Shown piece by piece: positions 34,714 through 44,119 of a DNA stretch of 64,000 bases; the stretch's first letter is position 1; every line of letters begins with the position of its first letter. A model generated the notes under the pieces. It was not told the origin of the DNA and searched no databases. It worked only from the letters and a program-made list of their open reading frames with translations. This DNA is from Neoroseomonas terrae (GTDB lineage Bacteria > Pseudomonadota > Alphaproteobacteria > Acetobacterales > Acetobacteraceae): contig NZ_JAAEDI010000001.1 of assembly GCF_018129025.1 (NCBI RefSeq), positions 1 to 64,000 on the forward strand. The letters are read 5' to 3'. The position numbers were made by a program, and so were the translations under genes.

Positions 34714-35391
34714 TTACTTCTTCTTCGCGGGCTTGGCCGCGGCGGCAGCGCCGGCGGCCGGCGCCTTCTGCTTCGTCGCCTCGACGGGGCCCGCCGCGGC
34801 TGCCGGGGCGGCGTCCTCCACCACTGTCGGGGCGGCGATCGAGGCCACCATGAAGTCGCGGCCGACGATGACCGGCTTCGTGCCGAACTGGTCCTTCACC
34901 GCCGACCAACGCAGGCCGTCACCGATGCTGGCCTCGCCCAGGTCGATCTCGAAGGCTGCCGGCACGTTCTCCGGGTCGGCCATCACCTCGATATCGCGGC
35001 GCACGACGTTCAGCACGCCGCCGGCCTTGATGCCCGGGCAGGTCTCTTCGTTCAGGAAGTGCACCGCCACCTTCACGCGGATGCGGGCGCCCGGCGCCAG
35101 GCGCTGGAAGTCCACATGGATCGGGCGGTCGGTGACCGGGTGGAACTGCACGTCGCGCATCAGGCAGCGCTCGGTGGCGCCGTCCTTCACCGCAACCTCG
35201 TACAGGTGCGACTGCCAGCCGCCCTTCTGCAGTTCCTTCATCACGACGCGCGGGTCGAGCGCCGCAAGCGTCGCCTCCTGCTTCGCGCCGTAGATGACAA
35301 CGGGGACAAGCCCCTGACGCCGGGTTGCGCGGGCTGCCCCCTTACCTGCCTGCTCGCGCGCTTCGGCCTCGATCCGGATGGTCTGGACCAT
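34714..35391 (-). CDS. rplY: Ribosomal protein bL25 (Ctc/TL5 form)
   Basis: A 225-residue long-form L25 that binds 5S rRNA. The N-terminal 5S-binding domain reads EAREQAGKGAARATRRQGLV then VPVVIYGAK; the C-terminal TL5 domain holds VKVAVHFLNEETCPGIKAGG, VLNVVRRDIEVMADPENVP and SIGDGL. An Ala/Lys-rich tail ends KPAKKK. GGAG lies eight bases before the ATG. It is followed by a hairpin element and then pth, the usual L25-pth order. Confidence 0.95.
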   Translation of the reverse strand: MVQTIRIEAEAREQAGKGAARATRRQGLVPVVIYGAKQEATLAALDPRVVMKELQKGGWQSHLYEVAVKDGATERCLMRDVQFHPVTDRPIHVDFQRLAPGARIRVKVAVHFLNEETCPGIKAGGVLNVVRRDIEVMADPENVPAAFEIDLGEASIGDGLRWSAVKDQFGTKPVIVGRDFMVASIAAPTVVEDAAPAAAAGPVEATKQKAPAAGAAAAAKPAKKK

Positions 35392-35461
35392 GGTCGTGCT
35401 CCAATTCAGGTTCGTGTGATATCGCCGCCGCGGGGCCCGATGGGCAGGCCGCAACGACAAA

Positions 35462-35521
35462 CGCCGGCCTCCAGGGGTGCCGGCGCGCGCCGCTTCTAGG
35501 CGATGCAGGTCACGCACGCAA
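35462..35521 (-). promoter_or_regulatory. Candidate rplY promoter and leader hairpin
   Basis: On the minus strand, TTGCGT (35516-35521) and TAGAAG (35493-35498) are 17 bp apart, a passable sigma-70 pair, pointing at rplY. A 7-bp stem CGCCGGC/GCCGGCG with a 10-base loop lies at 35462-35485 in the predicted leader and might bind a regulator or ribosomal protein. Both calls are weak pattern matches. Confidence 0.35.
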
Positions 35522-35570
35522 GTGTCGAAGGCCTTGACGCGGCGCGGCCGGGAAGGGGAGCGTCCGGCGG

Positions 35571-38243
35571 ATGGAAGGCCTTATCCTCGTCGTTCTCGTT
35601 GCTTTTCTGGGTGGGTGGTTCTTCGGCATCGCCGGCCTGATCCGCGCCGGGGGTGCCCGGCGGGAGGCGGCGGCGCTGCGTGCCGAGGTCGCCGGCCTGC
35701 GCACCGAGCTCGGCAGCATGGCAGCGGCCCTGGTCGCCGCCGGGTTCCGGCCGCCCGGGCCGCTTTGGTCCCCGGTCGCGCCGCCCGAGGCGCCCGCATT
35801 CGACGCTCCGCCCGCCGCAAGCGCCCCGGCCGCGCCGCAGGGCGCGCCAGAGGATGTGCCGGAGCCGGAACCGGCCGAGGCCGCGGCGCTCCCACCCTGG
35901 TCCCGGTCGGCGCCGGCGCGCCCGCAGCGGAACCTCGAGGAACTGATCACCCAGCGTTGGGGCGTCTGGCTCGGGGCGGGTGCCTTGTTGCTGGCCGGTG
36001 TCTTCCTGATCCGCTTTGCGGTGGAGGAAGGGTGGCTCGGCCCGGGGGCGCGGTGCGCCCTGGCCGGGCTGCTCGGTATCGCCCTGATCATCGGCGGGGA
36101 ATGGTTGGCGAAGCGGTCGGCCGCGACCGAACGCGCCAGCGCCTTGCCCGACTATGCGCCGTCTGCGCTTGCCGCCGGCGGTGTCGCGGCGCTGTTCGGT
36201 GCCACCTATGCCGCGACGGCGTTGTATGGGCTGCTGCCGCCCCTAGTCGGCTTCGCCGGCATGGCGGCGGCCGGGGCGCTCGGCATGCTGCTGTCGTTGC
36301 GGCGCGGGCCGCTGGTGGCTGTGGTCGGGCTGGTCGGCGCGTTCGTGACGCCGTTGCTGGTCGAGACCGGCGGAACCTCGCTGCCTGGACTGTTCGCCTA
36401 TCTGCTGGTGGTGGTCGCGGCTGCGATGATGGTGGTACGTGCGACTGCCTGGGGATGGCTCGGCTGGTGCGCGACAGTGGCGGGTGCCCTCTGGGTGCTG
36501 CTTGGCACCATCATGGGCGAGGGCCTCGATCAATGGGCGCCGGCGCTGTTCGTGCCGGCGGCGGCCGCATGCTTCCTGTTCCTGCTGCCGAGAGAGGCGC
36601 TGTCGGGCACCCTTGGCCGGCGTTTGACCCATCTGCCGCCGGCGCTGCTCGGCGCGGCACTGCTGCCGTTGGCGATCTTCGAGACCGGCATCGCGCCAGC
36701 TGCGGGGCTGCTGCTGCTGTCGGCGGTCGCCATCCTCGCCGGTCTGCGCGACCCGCGGCTAGTCCGCCTGCCCTGGATCGCCGCAGGGCTCGGCCTGATG
36801 CTGCTGCTGGTCTGGCAGGTGCCGGCCTGGACCCAGACCTGGGAGGCCGTGACGATCGAGGGCGTCACCCAGGCGGTCATTCCGGGCGCGACCGTGCCCG
36901 CCGCGCTGACCCCCTACCTGACCGTCGCGGCGATCCTGGCGCTGATGCATCTGCTGGCCGGGCTGGCCTTCGAGGGGCGGGCGCTGGCCTGGGCGGGGCT
37001 GGGCGCGACCGTGCCGGTGCTGGCGCTGCTCGCCGCCTATGCGCGAGTTCGTGGCTTCGCGACTGACCCGGGCTGGGCGCTCGCCGCGACGGTGCTGGCG
37101 GCCGTGCATGTGGGCGCGGTGGCGCGGGCGATGCGCGCCGAGAGCCTGGGCCGCGCCGGGGCCCATGCGGCCGCCGCGACGGCAGCGCTGGCGCTCGGCG
37201 TCGCGATGGTGCTGCGCGACCAGTGGCTCACGCTGACCGTCGCGCTGTTCCTGCCACCGCTCGCGATGATCGCCCTGCGGACGGGGCTCGATGCGTTGCG
37301 GCGCGTGGCGGTGGCGGTTGCCACGCTGGTGCTCGGGCGGCTGGCGTTGAACGGCTTCGTGCTGGGCTATGACTGGGGCGAGACACCCGTGCTGAACGGG
37401 CTGTTGCTCGCCTATGGCGTACCGGCGGGCTGCTTCTGGTGGGCGGCGCGGATCTTCCTGCGCCAACGGGACGGCATCGTGGTGCGGCTACTCGAATGCG
37501 GATCGGCGCTGTTCGCGACGCTCCTCGTGCTGCTCAAAATCCGTCACGTTTTCCATCCCGGCGCGCTTGCCGAGGAGGCCTGGGCCTTCGCGGAGGCCGC
37601 CTGGCAGTGCACCGCGCTGTTCGCCTGCGCGGCGGTCGCGCTGCTGCTGCACCGGGCCACCGGGCGCGTCGCGATGCTCTGGGCGGCGCGGACGGCGGGG
37701 GTGGCGGGGCTCATCGTGGGGGTGATCCTGCTGGCCACCAATCCCTGGGCGACGGATCGCGCCGTCGGCGCCGTGCCGCTGCTCAATGCGCTCGCGCCGG
37801 CCTATCTGTTGCCCGCGCTGCTCGCTGCCTGGGCGGTGGCGCGTGCGCCGGAGGCGCAGGAACCGCCAGGAGCGGCGCAGCTTCTCGCGGCCTACGCGCT
37901 GGTTTCCGCTTTCGCCTGGGTCACGCTGGAGGTGCGCCGTGCCTTCCATCCGGAGCATATGGGGGCGCGCTGGGTGGGGGAGGCGGAGATGTACGCCTAT
38001 TCCGGCGCCTGGCTGCTGCTCGGCGCCGTCATGGTGGCGATCGGCATCCGCAGCGGGCGGAAGGAGATCCGACTGGCGGCGCTCGCCGTCATCGCGCTGG
38101 CCACGTTCAAGGTGTTCCTGGTGGACATGGACGCGCTGGTCGGGTTGTGGCGCGTGTTGTCTTTCCTCGGGCTGGGACTGGCGCTGATCGCGCTGGGGGC
38201 GATCTACCGGCGCTTCGTGATGACGAAGCCGGAACCGGCGTGA
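35571..38243 (+). CDS. DUF2339 polytopic membrane protein
   Basis: An 890-residue membrane protein. The N terminus is a single helix (LILVVLVAFLGGWFFGIAGL), a coiled segment (RREAAALRAEVAGLRTELGS) and a Pro/Ala-rich linker, then the DUF2339 start LEELITQRWGVWLGAGALLL followed by some 20 to 25 hydrophobic segments. The ending VFLVDMDALVGLWRVLSFLG is a DUF2339 hallmark. The family has no known function; envelope-related roles have been suggested. Divergent from rplY and convergent with acnA, 52 bp from its stop. Confidence 0.88.
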   Translation: MEGLILVVLVAFLGGWFFGIAGLIRAGGARREAAALRAEVAGLRTELGSMAAALVAAGFRPPGPLWSPVAPPEAPAFDAPPAASAPAAPQGAPEDVPEPEPAEAAALPPWSRSAPARPQRNLEELITQRWGVWLGAGALLLAGVFLIRFAVEEGWLGPGARCALAGLLGIALIIGGEWLAKRSAATERASALPDYAPSALAAGGVAALFGATYAATALYGLLPPLVGFAGMAAAGALGMLLSLRRGPLVAVVGLVGAFVTPLLVETGGTSLPGLFAYLLVVVAAAMMVVRATAWGWLGWCATVAGALWVLLGTIMGEGLDQWAPALFVPAAAACFLFLLPREALSGTLGRRLTHLPPALLGAALLPLAIFETGIAPAAGLLLLSAVAILAGLRDPRLVRLPWIAAGLGLMLLLVWQVPAWTQTWEAVTIEGVTQAVIPGATVPAALTPYLTVAAILALMHLLAGLAFEGRALAWAGLGATVPVLALLAAYARVRGFATDPGWALAATVLAAVHVGAVARAMRAESLGRAGAHAAAATAALALGVAMVLRDQWLTLTVALFLPPLAMIALRTGLDALRRVAVAVATLVLGRLALNGFVLGYDWGETPVLNGLLLAYGVPAGCFWWAARIFLRQRDGIVVRLLECGSALFATLLVLLKIRHVFHPGALAEEAWAFAEAAWQCTALFACAAVALLLHRATGRVAMLWAARTAGVAGLIVGVILLATNPWATDRAVGAVPLLNALAPAYLLPALLAAWAVARAPEAQEPPGAAQLLAAYALVSAFAWVTLEVRRAFHPEHMGARWVGEAEMYAYSGAWLLLGAVMVAIGIRSGRKEIRLAALAVIALATFKVFLVDMDALVGLWRVLSFLGLGLALIALGAIYRRFVMTKPEPA

Positions 38244-38295
38244 CGTTGGGGGCGTGAGGGGCTCGACCGCCCTCGGCGCGCGTCTGCTCGCGGCT

Positions 38296-40971
38296 TCAAC
38301 CTGAACGCATGCCCGGCGCAAGGCCGGACAGGTGCTGGCGCAGGACGCGGGGCAGGATGCCGCCGTGGCGGAAGCACTCGGCCTCGAAGGGCGTATCGAG
38401 CCGGCAGAGCAGGGGCAGTGCCTCGGTCCGCCCATCGGCGCGGCGGATGGTCCAGGTGATGGTCGACACCGGCGCCGGCCAGGGCGCGATGCCTTCCAGA
38501 TTGAAGGTCTCCGTGCCGTCCAGCGCAAGTGTCTCCGCTGTCACGCCCTGCGGGAGCTGGAGCGGCAGCACGCCGAGATAGACGAGGTTCGATCGGTGGA
38601 TGCGCTCGAAGCTGTTGGCGATGACGACGCGGACGCCCAGCAACCGCGTGCCCTTCGCCGCCCAGTCGCGCGAGGATCCCGCGCCGTACTCCGCGCCGGC
38701 CATGACGATCAGTGGGACGCCCTCCGACGCGTAGCGCGCGGCGGCTTCGTGGATCGGCAGGATCTCTCCGCTCGGCTGGTGGTGCGTCCAGCCGCCTTCG
38801 GTGCCTGGCGCGAGCCGGTTGCGTAGGCGAATGTTGCCGAAGGTGCCGCGGATCATGACATGGTGGTTGAGCCGCCGCGCCGCGAAGGAGTTGAAGTCCT
38901 TCGGTCGCACCTGGTGTTCGATCAGGTAGCGGCCGGAAGCGGAAGCGGGCGTGATGATGCCGACCGGCGAGATGTGGTCGGTGGTGACGCTGTCGCCGAG
39001 CATCACCAACATCCGCGCGCCTTCCAGGTCCTCGGCGGGTTCCGGTTCGGCCGGCACGTCCTGCAGGAAGGGCGGTTCCTGCATGTAGAGGCTGTCCGCC
39101 GCCCAGGGGAAGGTGTCGCCTGCGGGGGCGTCGAGGCCTTGCCAGCGCTCGTCGCCGGCGAAGACGGCAGCATAGCGGCGCTCGAAGCGTTCGGTGGTCA
39201 GGGCGACATCGCGCGCCTCGGCGATCTCGTCCGCCGTCGGCCAGATGTCTGCAAGCATCACGGGGCGGCCGTCGCGGTCCGGCCCGATCGCGTCGGTCGT
39301 CAGGTCGATGCGGATGGTGCCCGCGAGCGCATGCGCGACGACCAGCGGCGGCGACATGATGTAGTTCGCCTTGGCGAGGGTATGGACGCGACCTTCGAAG
39401 TTACGGTTGCCTGAAAGCACGGCAACGGCGGTGCTGCCGCCGGTCGCGATCGCTTCCTCCACCGCCTCCGGCAGCGGGCCCGAATTACCCATGCAGGTGG
39501 TGCAGCCGAAACCGATGAGGTTGAAGCCGAGGCGATCGAGGTCGGCTTGCAGCCCGGTCGCCTCCAGGTAGTCCGCGACCACGGTTGATCCCGGTGCGAG
39601 CGACGTCTTGACCCAGGGCTTCGACGTCAGGCCGCGTGCGACGGCTTTGCGGGCAAGGATGCCGGCACCGAGCATGCCGTCGGGGTTCGAGGTGTTGGTG
39701 CAGCTCGTGATGGCGGCGATGACCACCGCGCCATCGGCCAGACCGCCATCGGGGATGCTCCCGCGCGGCGGGAAGGCGGCGTCGAACGAAGGGCGGATCT
39801 GCGGCAGGCTGACGCGGTCCTGCGGGCGGCGTGGGCCGGCAGCGGCGGGTTCAGCCTCGGACAGGTCGATTTCCAGGGCTTCGAGGAAGCGCGGCTGCGG
39901 GCCATCGGCGTCGTGCCAAAGGCCCTGGGCGCGGCAATAAGCTTCGACCAATCGGGCATGCATGCCGCCGCGGCCGGTCAATTCGAGGAAGCGGATGGTT
40001 TCCGCGTCAACCGGGCAGAAGCCCATGGTGGCGCCGTATTCGGGCGCCATGTTGGACAGTGTCGCGCGATCCGGCAGCGACAGGCGGGACAGCGCCGGGC
40101 CGAAGAATTCGACATAGGCGGCGATCACGCCATAGGCGCGGAGCCGCTGCACGACGAGCAGCGTGATGTCGGTCGCCGTCACGCCCTGCGCCGGCGCGCC
40201 GACCAGGCGGCAGCCCACGACGCGGGGCAGCACGATGCCGATCGGCTGTCCGAGCACGCCGGCCGTCGCCTCAATGCCCCCGACACCCCAGCCGAGCACG
40301 CCGAGCGCGTTGATCATCGGCGTGTGGCTGTCCGTGCCCATCAGCGATTCTGGGTACGCCCAGCGACGACCGTCCTGCTCGGATGTCCAGACGCAACGCG
40401 CCATGTGTTCCAGATTCACCTGGTGCAGGATGCCCTGTCCCGGCGGCGCCACGCGGAAGCCGGTGAAGGCCGACTGGCACCAGCGCAGGAAGCGGTAGCG
40501 TTCCGCGTTGCGTTCGTACTCAAGGTCGAGGTTGCGTGCCACGGCGTCAAGCGTGCCGAAGGCATCCACCATCACCGAGTGGTCGATGACCATGTCCGCC
40601 GGAACGCCGGGATTGATCCGCGTGGGATCGCCGCCGGCACGGCGCACCGCGTCGCGCAGCGCGGCAAGGTCCGCCATGGCCGGCAGGCCGCCTGAATCGT
40701 TCAGCACCAGTCGCGTCGGATGGAACGGGACCTCCGCGCCGACACCTGCCGGCGTGGACCAGTTCCGCAGACCCTCCAGCGTCGACGCCGTCACCGCGCG
40801 GCCATCCTCGTGGCGGAGCACGTTCTCGGCGAGTACCTTCAGGCTGCGCGGCAGCATCGTCAGACCGGCGAGGCCGTTCGCCTCGGCCGCGGCGAGGCTC
40901 ACCATCGCGTAGACGTCGCCCTCGACCGTCAGCGACCGGGCCGCGGAGAAGCTGTCCTGTGGTCGGGGCAT
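38296..40971 (-). CDS. Aconitate hydratase (AcnA/IRP type)
   Basis: An 891-residue aconitase of the AcnA type. It carries substrate and cluster motifs: GVPADMVIDHSVMVDAFG, LMGTDSHTPMINALGVLGWG, the first cluster cysteine in SCTNTSNPDGM, the other two in GCTTCMGNSGPL, and C-terminal AGAEYGAGSSRDWAAKG. It would interconvert citrate and isocitrate, or methylcitrate intermediates. GGGAGG touches the ATG at 40977 and lies six bases before that at 40971, which I prefer. The gene 24 bp upstream encodes an isocitrate-lyase family enzyme, so this may be a pathway-specific aconitase rather than the TCA one. Confidence 0.93.
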   Translation of the reverse strand: MPRPQDSFSAARSLTVEGDVYAMVSLAAAEANGLAGLTMLPRSLKVLAENVLRHEDGRAVTASTLEGLRNWSTPAGVGAEVPFHPTRLVLNDSGGLPAMADLAALRDAVRRAGGDPTRINPGVPADMVIDHSVMVDAFGTLDAVARNLDLEYERNAERYRFLRWCQSAFTGFRVAPPGQGILHQVNLEHMARCVWTSEQDGRRWAYPESLMGTDSHTPMINALGVLGWGVGGIEATAGVLGQPIGIVLPRVVGCRLVGAPAQGVTATDITLLVVQRLRAYGVIAAYVEFFGPALSRLSLPDRATLSNMAPEYGATMGFCPVDAETIRFLELTGRGGMHARLVEAYCRAQGLWHDADGPQPRFLEALEIDLSEAEPAAAGPRRPQDRVSLPQIRPSFDAAFPPRGSIPDGGLADGAVVIAAITSCTNTSNPDGMLGAGILARKAVARGLTSKPWVKTSLAPGSTVVADYLEATGLQADLDRLGFNLIGFGCTTCMGNSGPLPEAVEEAIATGGSTAVAVLSGNRNFEGRVHTLAKANYIMSPPLVVAHALAGTIRIDLTTDAIGPDRDGRPVMLADIWPTADEIAEARDVALTTERFERRYAAVFAGDERWQGLDAPAGDTFPWAADSLYMQEPPFLQDVPAEPEPAEDLEGARMLVMLGDSVTTDHISPVGIITPASASGRYLIEHQVRPKDFNSFAARRLNHHVMIRGTFGNIRLRNRLAPGTEGGWTHHQPSGEILPIHEAAARYASEGVPLIVMAGAEYGAGSSRDWAAKGTRLLGVRVVIANSFERIHRSNLVYLGVLPLQLPQGVTAETLALDGTETFNLEGIAPWPAPVSTITWTIRRADGRTEALPLLCRLDTPFEAECFRHGGILPRVLRQHLSGLAPGMRSG

Positions 40972-40995
40972 CGTCATCCTCCCGCGCCTGTTTCG

Positions 40996-41856
40996 TCAGG
41001 CGGCGTATGTCGCGTCGCGGCGCAGCCAATCCTCGGTGCCGACCAGCGCTTCTCGGTCCTTGAAGGAGACCATGCGCTCCTCCATCGCCATGGCGTGGCC
41101 ATCGCGCGCAATCGCGGCGAGCGTGTCCTGCATGGCCCGGATTGCGGCGCGCTGGAGGTCGGATGGAATGATCACGATGGCATAGCCCATCGCCTGCAGC
41201 TCGGCCGCCGGCACCAGCGGCGTCTTTCCGCCGTGGAACATGTTGATCAGCTTCGGTCCCGGGATCTCGCGCGCGATGCGCTCGATCTCGGCCAGGCTGC
41301 GCGGTGCCTCAACGAAGATCACATCCGCCCCTGCGTCGCGATACGCGCGCGCGCGGTCGAGCGCGGCGTCGATGCCCTCCACCGCAATCGCGTCGGTGCG
41401 TGCGATGATCAGGAGGTCGGGGTCCGGCCGCGCGTCACAGGCGGCGCGCAGCTTGCCTGCCATCTCCCGCGCCGGGATCAGCGCCTTGTTGTCCAGGTGG
41501 CCACAGCGCTTGGGAAAGTCCTGGTCCTCCAGGTGCAGGCCGGCGACACCGGCGCGGGCGAATCCCCGCACGGCGACGTGGGTGTTCAGCGCATTGCCGT
41601 AGCCAGTGTCGGCATCGGCGATGACCGGCAGGCCCGTCGCGTCGCAAATCTCCGTGATGCGCTCGATGATGCGGCTGACGCTCAGCAGCCCGAGATCCGG
41701 AAGGGCAGTGCTGCGGGAGATGGCCCCGCCGCTGGCATAGACCGCCTGGAACCCGGCCTGGGCAACGAGGCGGGCGCTGAGGCCGTCATAGGCGCCGGGC
41801 GCGACGATGGTCTCTCCCGCCGCGATACGCTGGCGCAGCAGCCTGGCCTTGCTCAT
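40996..41856 (-). CDS. Isocitrate lyase/PEP mutase family enzyme
   Basis: A 286-residue barrel enzyme of the isocitrate-lyase/PEP-mutase superfamily. Motifs: VAPGAYDGLSARLVAQAGF, VYASGGAIS, VIADADTGYGNALN with the metal Asp pair, HLEDQDFPKRCGHLDNK (the KRCGH active-site loop of methylisocitrate lyase-like members) and IARTDA. It would cleave or decarboxylate a C4-C7 acid; methylisocitrate lyase, oxaloacetate decarboxylase and carboxyphosphonate mutase branches are all possible. It is the first gene before acnA and is divergent from an aldehyde dehydrogenase, sharing a 207-bp control region. Confidence 0.9.
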   Translation of the reverse strand: MSKARLLRQRIAAGETIVAPGAYDGLSARLVAQAGFQAVYASGGAISRSTALPDLGLLSVSRIIERITEICDATGLPVIADADTGYGNALNTHVAVRGFARAGVAGLHLEDQDFPKRCGHLDNKALIPAREMAGKLRAACDARPDPDLLIIARTDAIAVEGIDAALDRARAYRDAGADVIFVEAPRSLAEIERIAREIPGPKLINMFHGGKTPLVPAAELQAMGYAIVIIPSDLQRAAIRAMQDTLAAIARDGHAMAMEERMVSFKDREALVGTEDWLRRDATYAA

Positions 41857-41974
41857 GGGCTGGGTTCCTCCGGGCGGTTTCGCCGGATGCCGCCTGTGAC
41901 GTGATCCGACATCCGCCGTGACCGGATGATCGGCACGCCGCGTGGCCCTGTCCAGGGTCGCGGGCGGCGGCTGG

Positions 41975-42010
41975 TTGACAGCATGCCTTCGCGCTATATC
42001 CATAGATATA
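41975..42010 (+). promoter_or_regulatory. Candidate promoter overlapped by a palindrome
   Basis: TTGACA (41975-41980) and TATCCA (41997-42002) are 16 bp apart, pointing at the aldehyde dehydrogenase. The inverted repeat TATATC-CATA-GATATA (41995-42010) covers the -10 box. This AT-rich patch stands out in the GC-rich sequence. A repressor bound there would shut off the gene and perhaps the divergent lyase. Confidence 0.55.
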
Positions 42011-42063
42011 TATCGGGCCGTGCCGCCGCCTCGCGCCCACCCACGACTTCGAGGAGATCAGCC

Positions 42064-43500
42064 ATGGCGACCTACCCGACCCTCAAGCTCCATGTCGCGG
42101 GGGAATGGCGCAGCCGTCCCGGCGCACCCGTCCACAATCCGCTGGATGACAGCGTGGTCGGCGAGGTACCGCACGCGACGAAGGCCGATCTCGATGATGC
42201 GCTCGCTGCTGCCGTCGAGGGTCAGCGCGCGTGGCGCCGCACCTCCCCCGTGAAGCGCCAGGCCATCATGCGTGCGGCAGCGCAGCTCATCCGCGAACGG
42301 GCCGACGCCATCGCCGACTCCATCACGCTGGAGCAGGGCAAGCCCCACGCCCAGGCGAAGATCGAAGCCATCCGCGCCTGCGACATCATCGAATGGGATG
42401 CCGAGGAAGGTCGCCGCGCCTATGGCCGTGTCATTCCCGCCGAACCCGGCATGCGCCACATCGTGCTGCGCGAGCCCATCGGCATCGTCGCCGGTTTCGC
42501 GCCATGGAACTTCCCGATCAGCTCGCCGACGCGCAAGGTCGCCGGCGCGCTCGCAGCCGGCTGCGCAATCATCCTGAAGGCATCGGAGGAAACGCCGGCC
42601 GGCGCGATGCATCTCGTCGAAGCCTTCGTCGATGCCGGCGTGCCGAAGGGCGCGCTGCAACTGCTGTACGGCGTGCCGTCGGAGATCTCGGAGTACCTGA
42701 TCCCGCAGGCCACGGTGCGGTTGGTGACCTTCACCGGCTCGGTGCCGGTGGGCAAGCGGCTCGCTGCGCTCGCCGGGCAGTACATGAAGCCGGCCATCAT
42801 GGAACTCGGTGGGCACGCGCCGGTCATCGTCTGCGACGACATCGACGTGGATGCGGCGGCGGCCGTCTCCGCGACCGTGAAGTCGCGCAACGCCGGTCAG
42901 GTCTGCGTGGCGCCGACGCGCTTCTTCGTGGATGACGCGGTGCATGACCGCTTCGCCGCCGCCATGGGCGAGAAGGCGAAGGCGGTGAAGATCGGCAACG
43001 GGCTCGATCCCGCAACGATGATGGGCCCCGTGGCAAATCACCGCCGTGTGGAGGCGATGGAGCGCCTGGTCGCCGATGCGGTCTCGCGCGGTGCGCGGGT
43101 GCTGGCTGGCGGCGAGCGCGTCGGCAACCAGGGCTGCCTCTATCCGCTCACCGTGCTGGCGGACGTGCCGGACGACGCGCTGGCGATGCAGGAGGAGCCC
43201 TTCGGCCCGCTCGCGCTGATCAGCCGTACGCGCAGCCTGGACGAGGCGATCACGAAGGCAAACTCGCTGCCCTTCGGGCTGGCGGGCTATGCGTTCACGA
43301 ACTCCGCGCCGCGGGTGGAGCAGCTCAGCGACCAGCTCGAAGTGGGCAATCTCTCGATAAACCACTTGGTGGCGTCGATCGCGGAGACACCGTTCGGCGG
43401 CGTGAAGGACAGCGGCTACGGCCGCGAGGGCGGCAGCGAAGGGCTCGCCTGCTACACCGTGACGAAGAACGTGTCGCACCTCGTCGGCGCAGGCGCCTGA
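42064..43500 (+). CDS. NAD(P)-dependent aldehyde dehydrogenase, succinate-semialdehyde dehydrogenase type
   Basis: A 478-residue aldehyde dehydrogenase, a paralogue of the one at 5274-6710 and exactly as long. The base glutamate is in MELGGHAP (Glu247) and the catalytic cysteine in NAGQVCVAPTRF (Cys281); FAPWNFPISSPTRK and [15 protein letters not shown] are present. GGAGATCAGCC precedes the ATG. It is divergent from the lyase/aconitase pair, so it may oxidise an aldehyde made in that pathway. Convergent with the phosphatase gene, with a strong shared hairpin between them. Confidence 0.9.
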   Translation: MATYPTLKLHVAGEWRSRPGAPVHNPLDDSVVGEVPHATKADLDDALAAAVEGQRAWRRTSPVKRQAIMRAAAQLIRERADAIADSITLEQGKPHAQAKIEAIRACDIIEWDAEEGRRAYGRVIPAEPGMRHIVLREPIGIVAGFAPWNFPISSPTRKVAGALAAGCAIILKASEETPAGAMHLVEAFVDAGVPKGALQLLYGVPSEISEYLIPQATVRLVTFTGSVPVGKRLAALAGQYMKPAIMELGGHAPVIVCDDIDVDAAAAVSATVKSRNAGQVCVAPTRFFVDDAVHDRFAAAMGEKAKAVKIGNGLDPATMMGPVANHRRVEAMERLVADAVSRGARVLAGGERVGNQGCLYPLTVLADVPDDALAMQEEPFGPLALISRTRSLDEAITKANSLPFGLAGYAFTNSAPRVEQLSDQLEVGNLSINHLVASIAETPFGGVKDSGYGREGGSEGLACYTVTKNVSHLVGAGA

Positions 43501-43502
43501 GG

Positions 43503-43536
43503 CGCCGGGGAGGCGCCGCGCGGCGCCTCCCCGGCG
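43503..43536. terminator. Bidirectional 15-bp hairpin between convergent genes
   Basis: Perfect arms CGCCGGGGAGGCGCC and GGCGCCTCCCCGGCG around GCGC, starting two bases after the aldehyde dehydrogenase stop and ending one base before the stop of the phosphatase gene. It must end transcripts from both sides; no T tract is seen. Confidence 0.75.
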
Positions 43537-43537
43537 G

Positions 43538-44119
43538 TCACGCCGGCAGGTGCGGCAGCGTCACCGGTTCGACATCCCAGACCTTGCCGGTTGCCGGCGG
43601 CGTGCAGAGGATCGGCAGCGCATTGGGCGTGCGGACGTTCGGCTCATGCCCGAAGGCGAGGCGCAACGCGCGGAACAGCGCGCCATGCGCCACCACGAGC
43701 ACGGGGCCGGGCAGCGCAGTCGCGCGATTGATCGCCGCCACGGCGCGGTCATGCAGGCCCTGGAAGGTCTCGGCACCCTCGGGGGTGAAGCCGCCGGCGA
43801 TCCAGTCATCGTACCAATCGCCCATCGGCTTGCCTTCCTCGGTGCCAAAGGCGACTTCCTGAAGGTCGACGTCGGTAGAGACCGGCAGATTGAGGGCTTC
43901 GGCCACGATTTCGGCCGTATCCAGCGCGCGCGACAGCGGTGAGGAGACGATGGTGACGATGCCGCGATCCACCATCGCGAGCGCCGCGCGACGCGCCTGC
44001 ATCAGCCCCACGCCGTTGAGGGGTATGTCGGTGCGGCCCTGACTGCGGCCTTCGGCGTTCCAGTCCGTCTCCCCGTGGCGGAGGAACCAGAACGAGGTGG
44101 GGTTCAGGGTGACAGTCAT
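43538..44119 (-). CDS. Histidine phosphatase (phosphoglycerate mutase-like)
   Basis: A 193-residue member of the histidine phosphatase superfamily. The phosphohistidine motif is WFLRHGETDWN (His about 15); further residues appear in SSPLSRALDTAEI, QEVAFGTEEGK and the second His in VLVVAHGALFRALR. Cofactor-independent phosphatase activity on a small phosphoester is likely; a mutase role is less likely given the short length. The ATG overlaps the upstream GST stop (ATGA), placing it last in a four-gene overlapped operon. Confidence 0.9.
   Translation of the reverse strand: MTVTLNPTSFWFLRHGETDWNAEGRSQGRTDIPLNGVGLMQARRAALAMVDRGIVTIVSSPLSRALDTAEIVAEALNLPVSTDVDLQEVAFGTEEGKPMGDWYDDWIAGGFTPEGAETFQGLHDRAVAAINRATALPGPVLVVAHGALFRALRLAFGHEPNVRTPNALPILCTPPATGKVWDVEPVTLPHLPA

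Noticed and set aside
39910..39930. A CCAAAGGCC match as a further copy of the hairpin element
   Set aside because: It lies inside acnA without the matching second arm or the outer hairpin.
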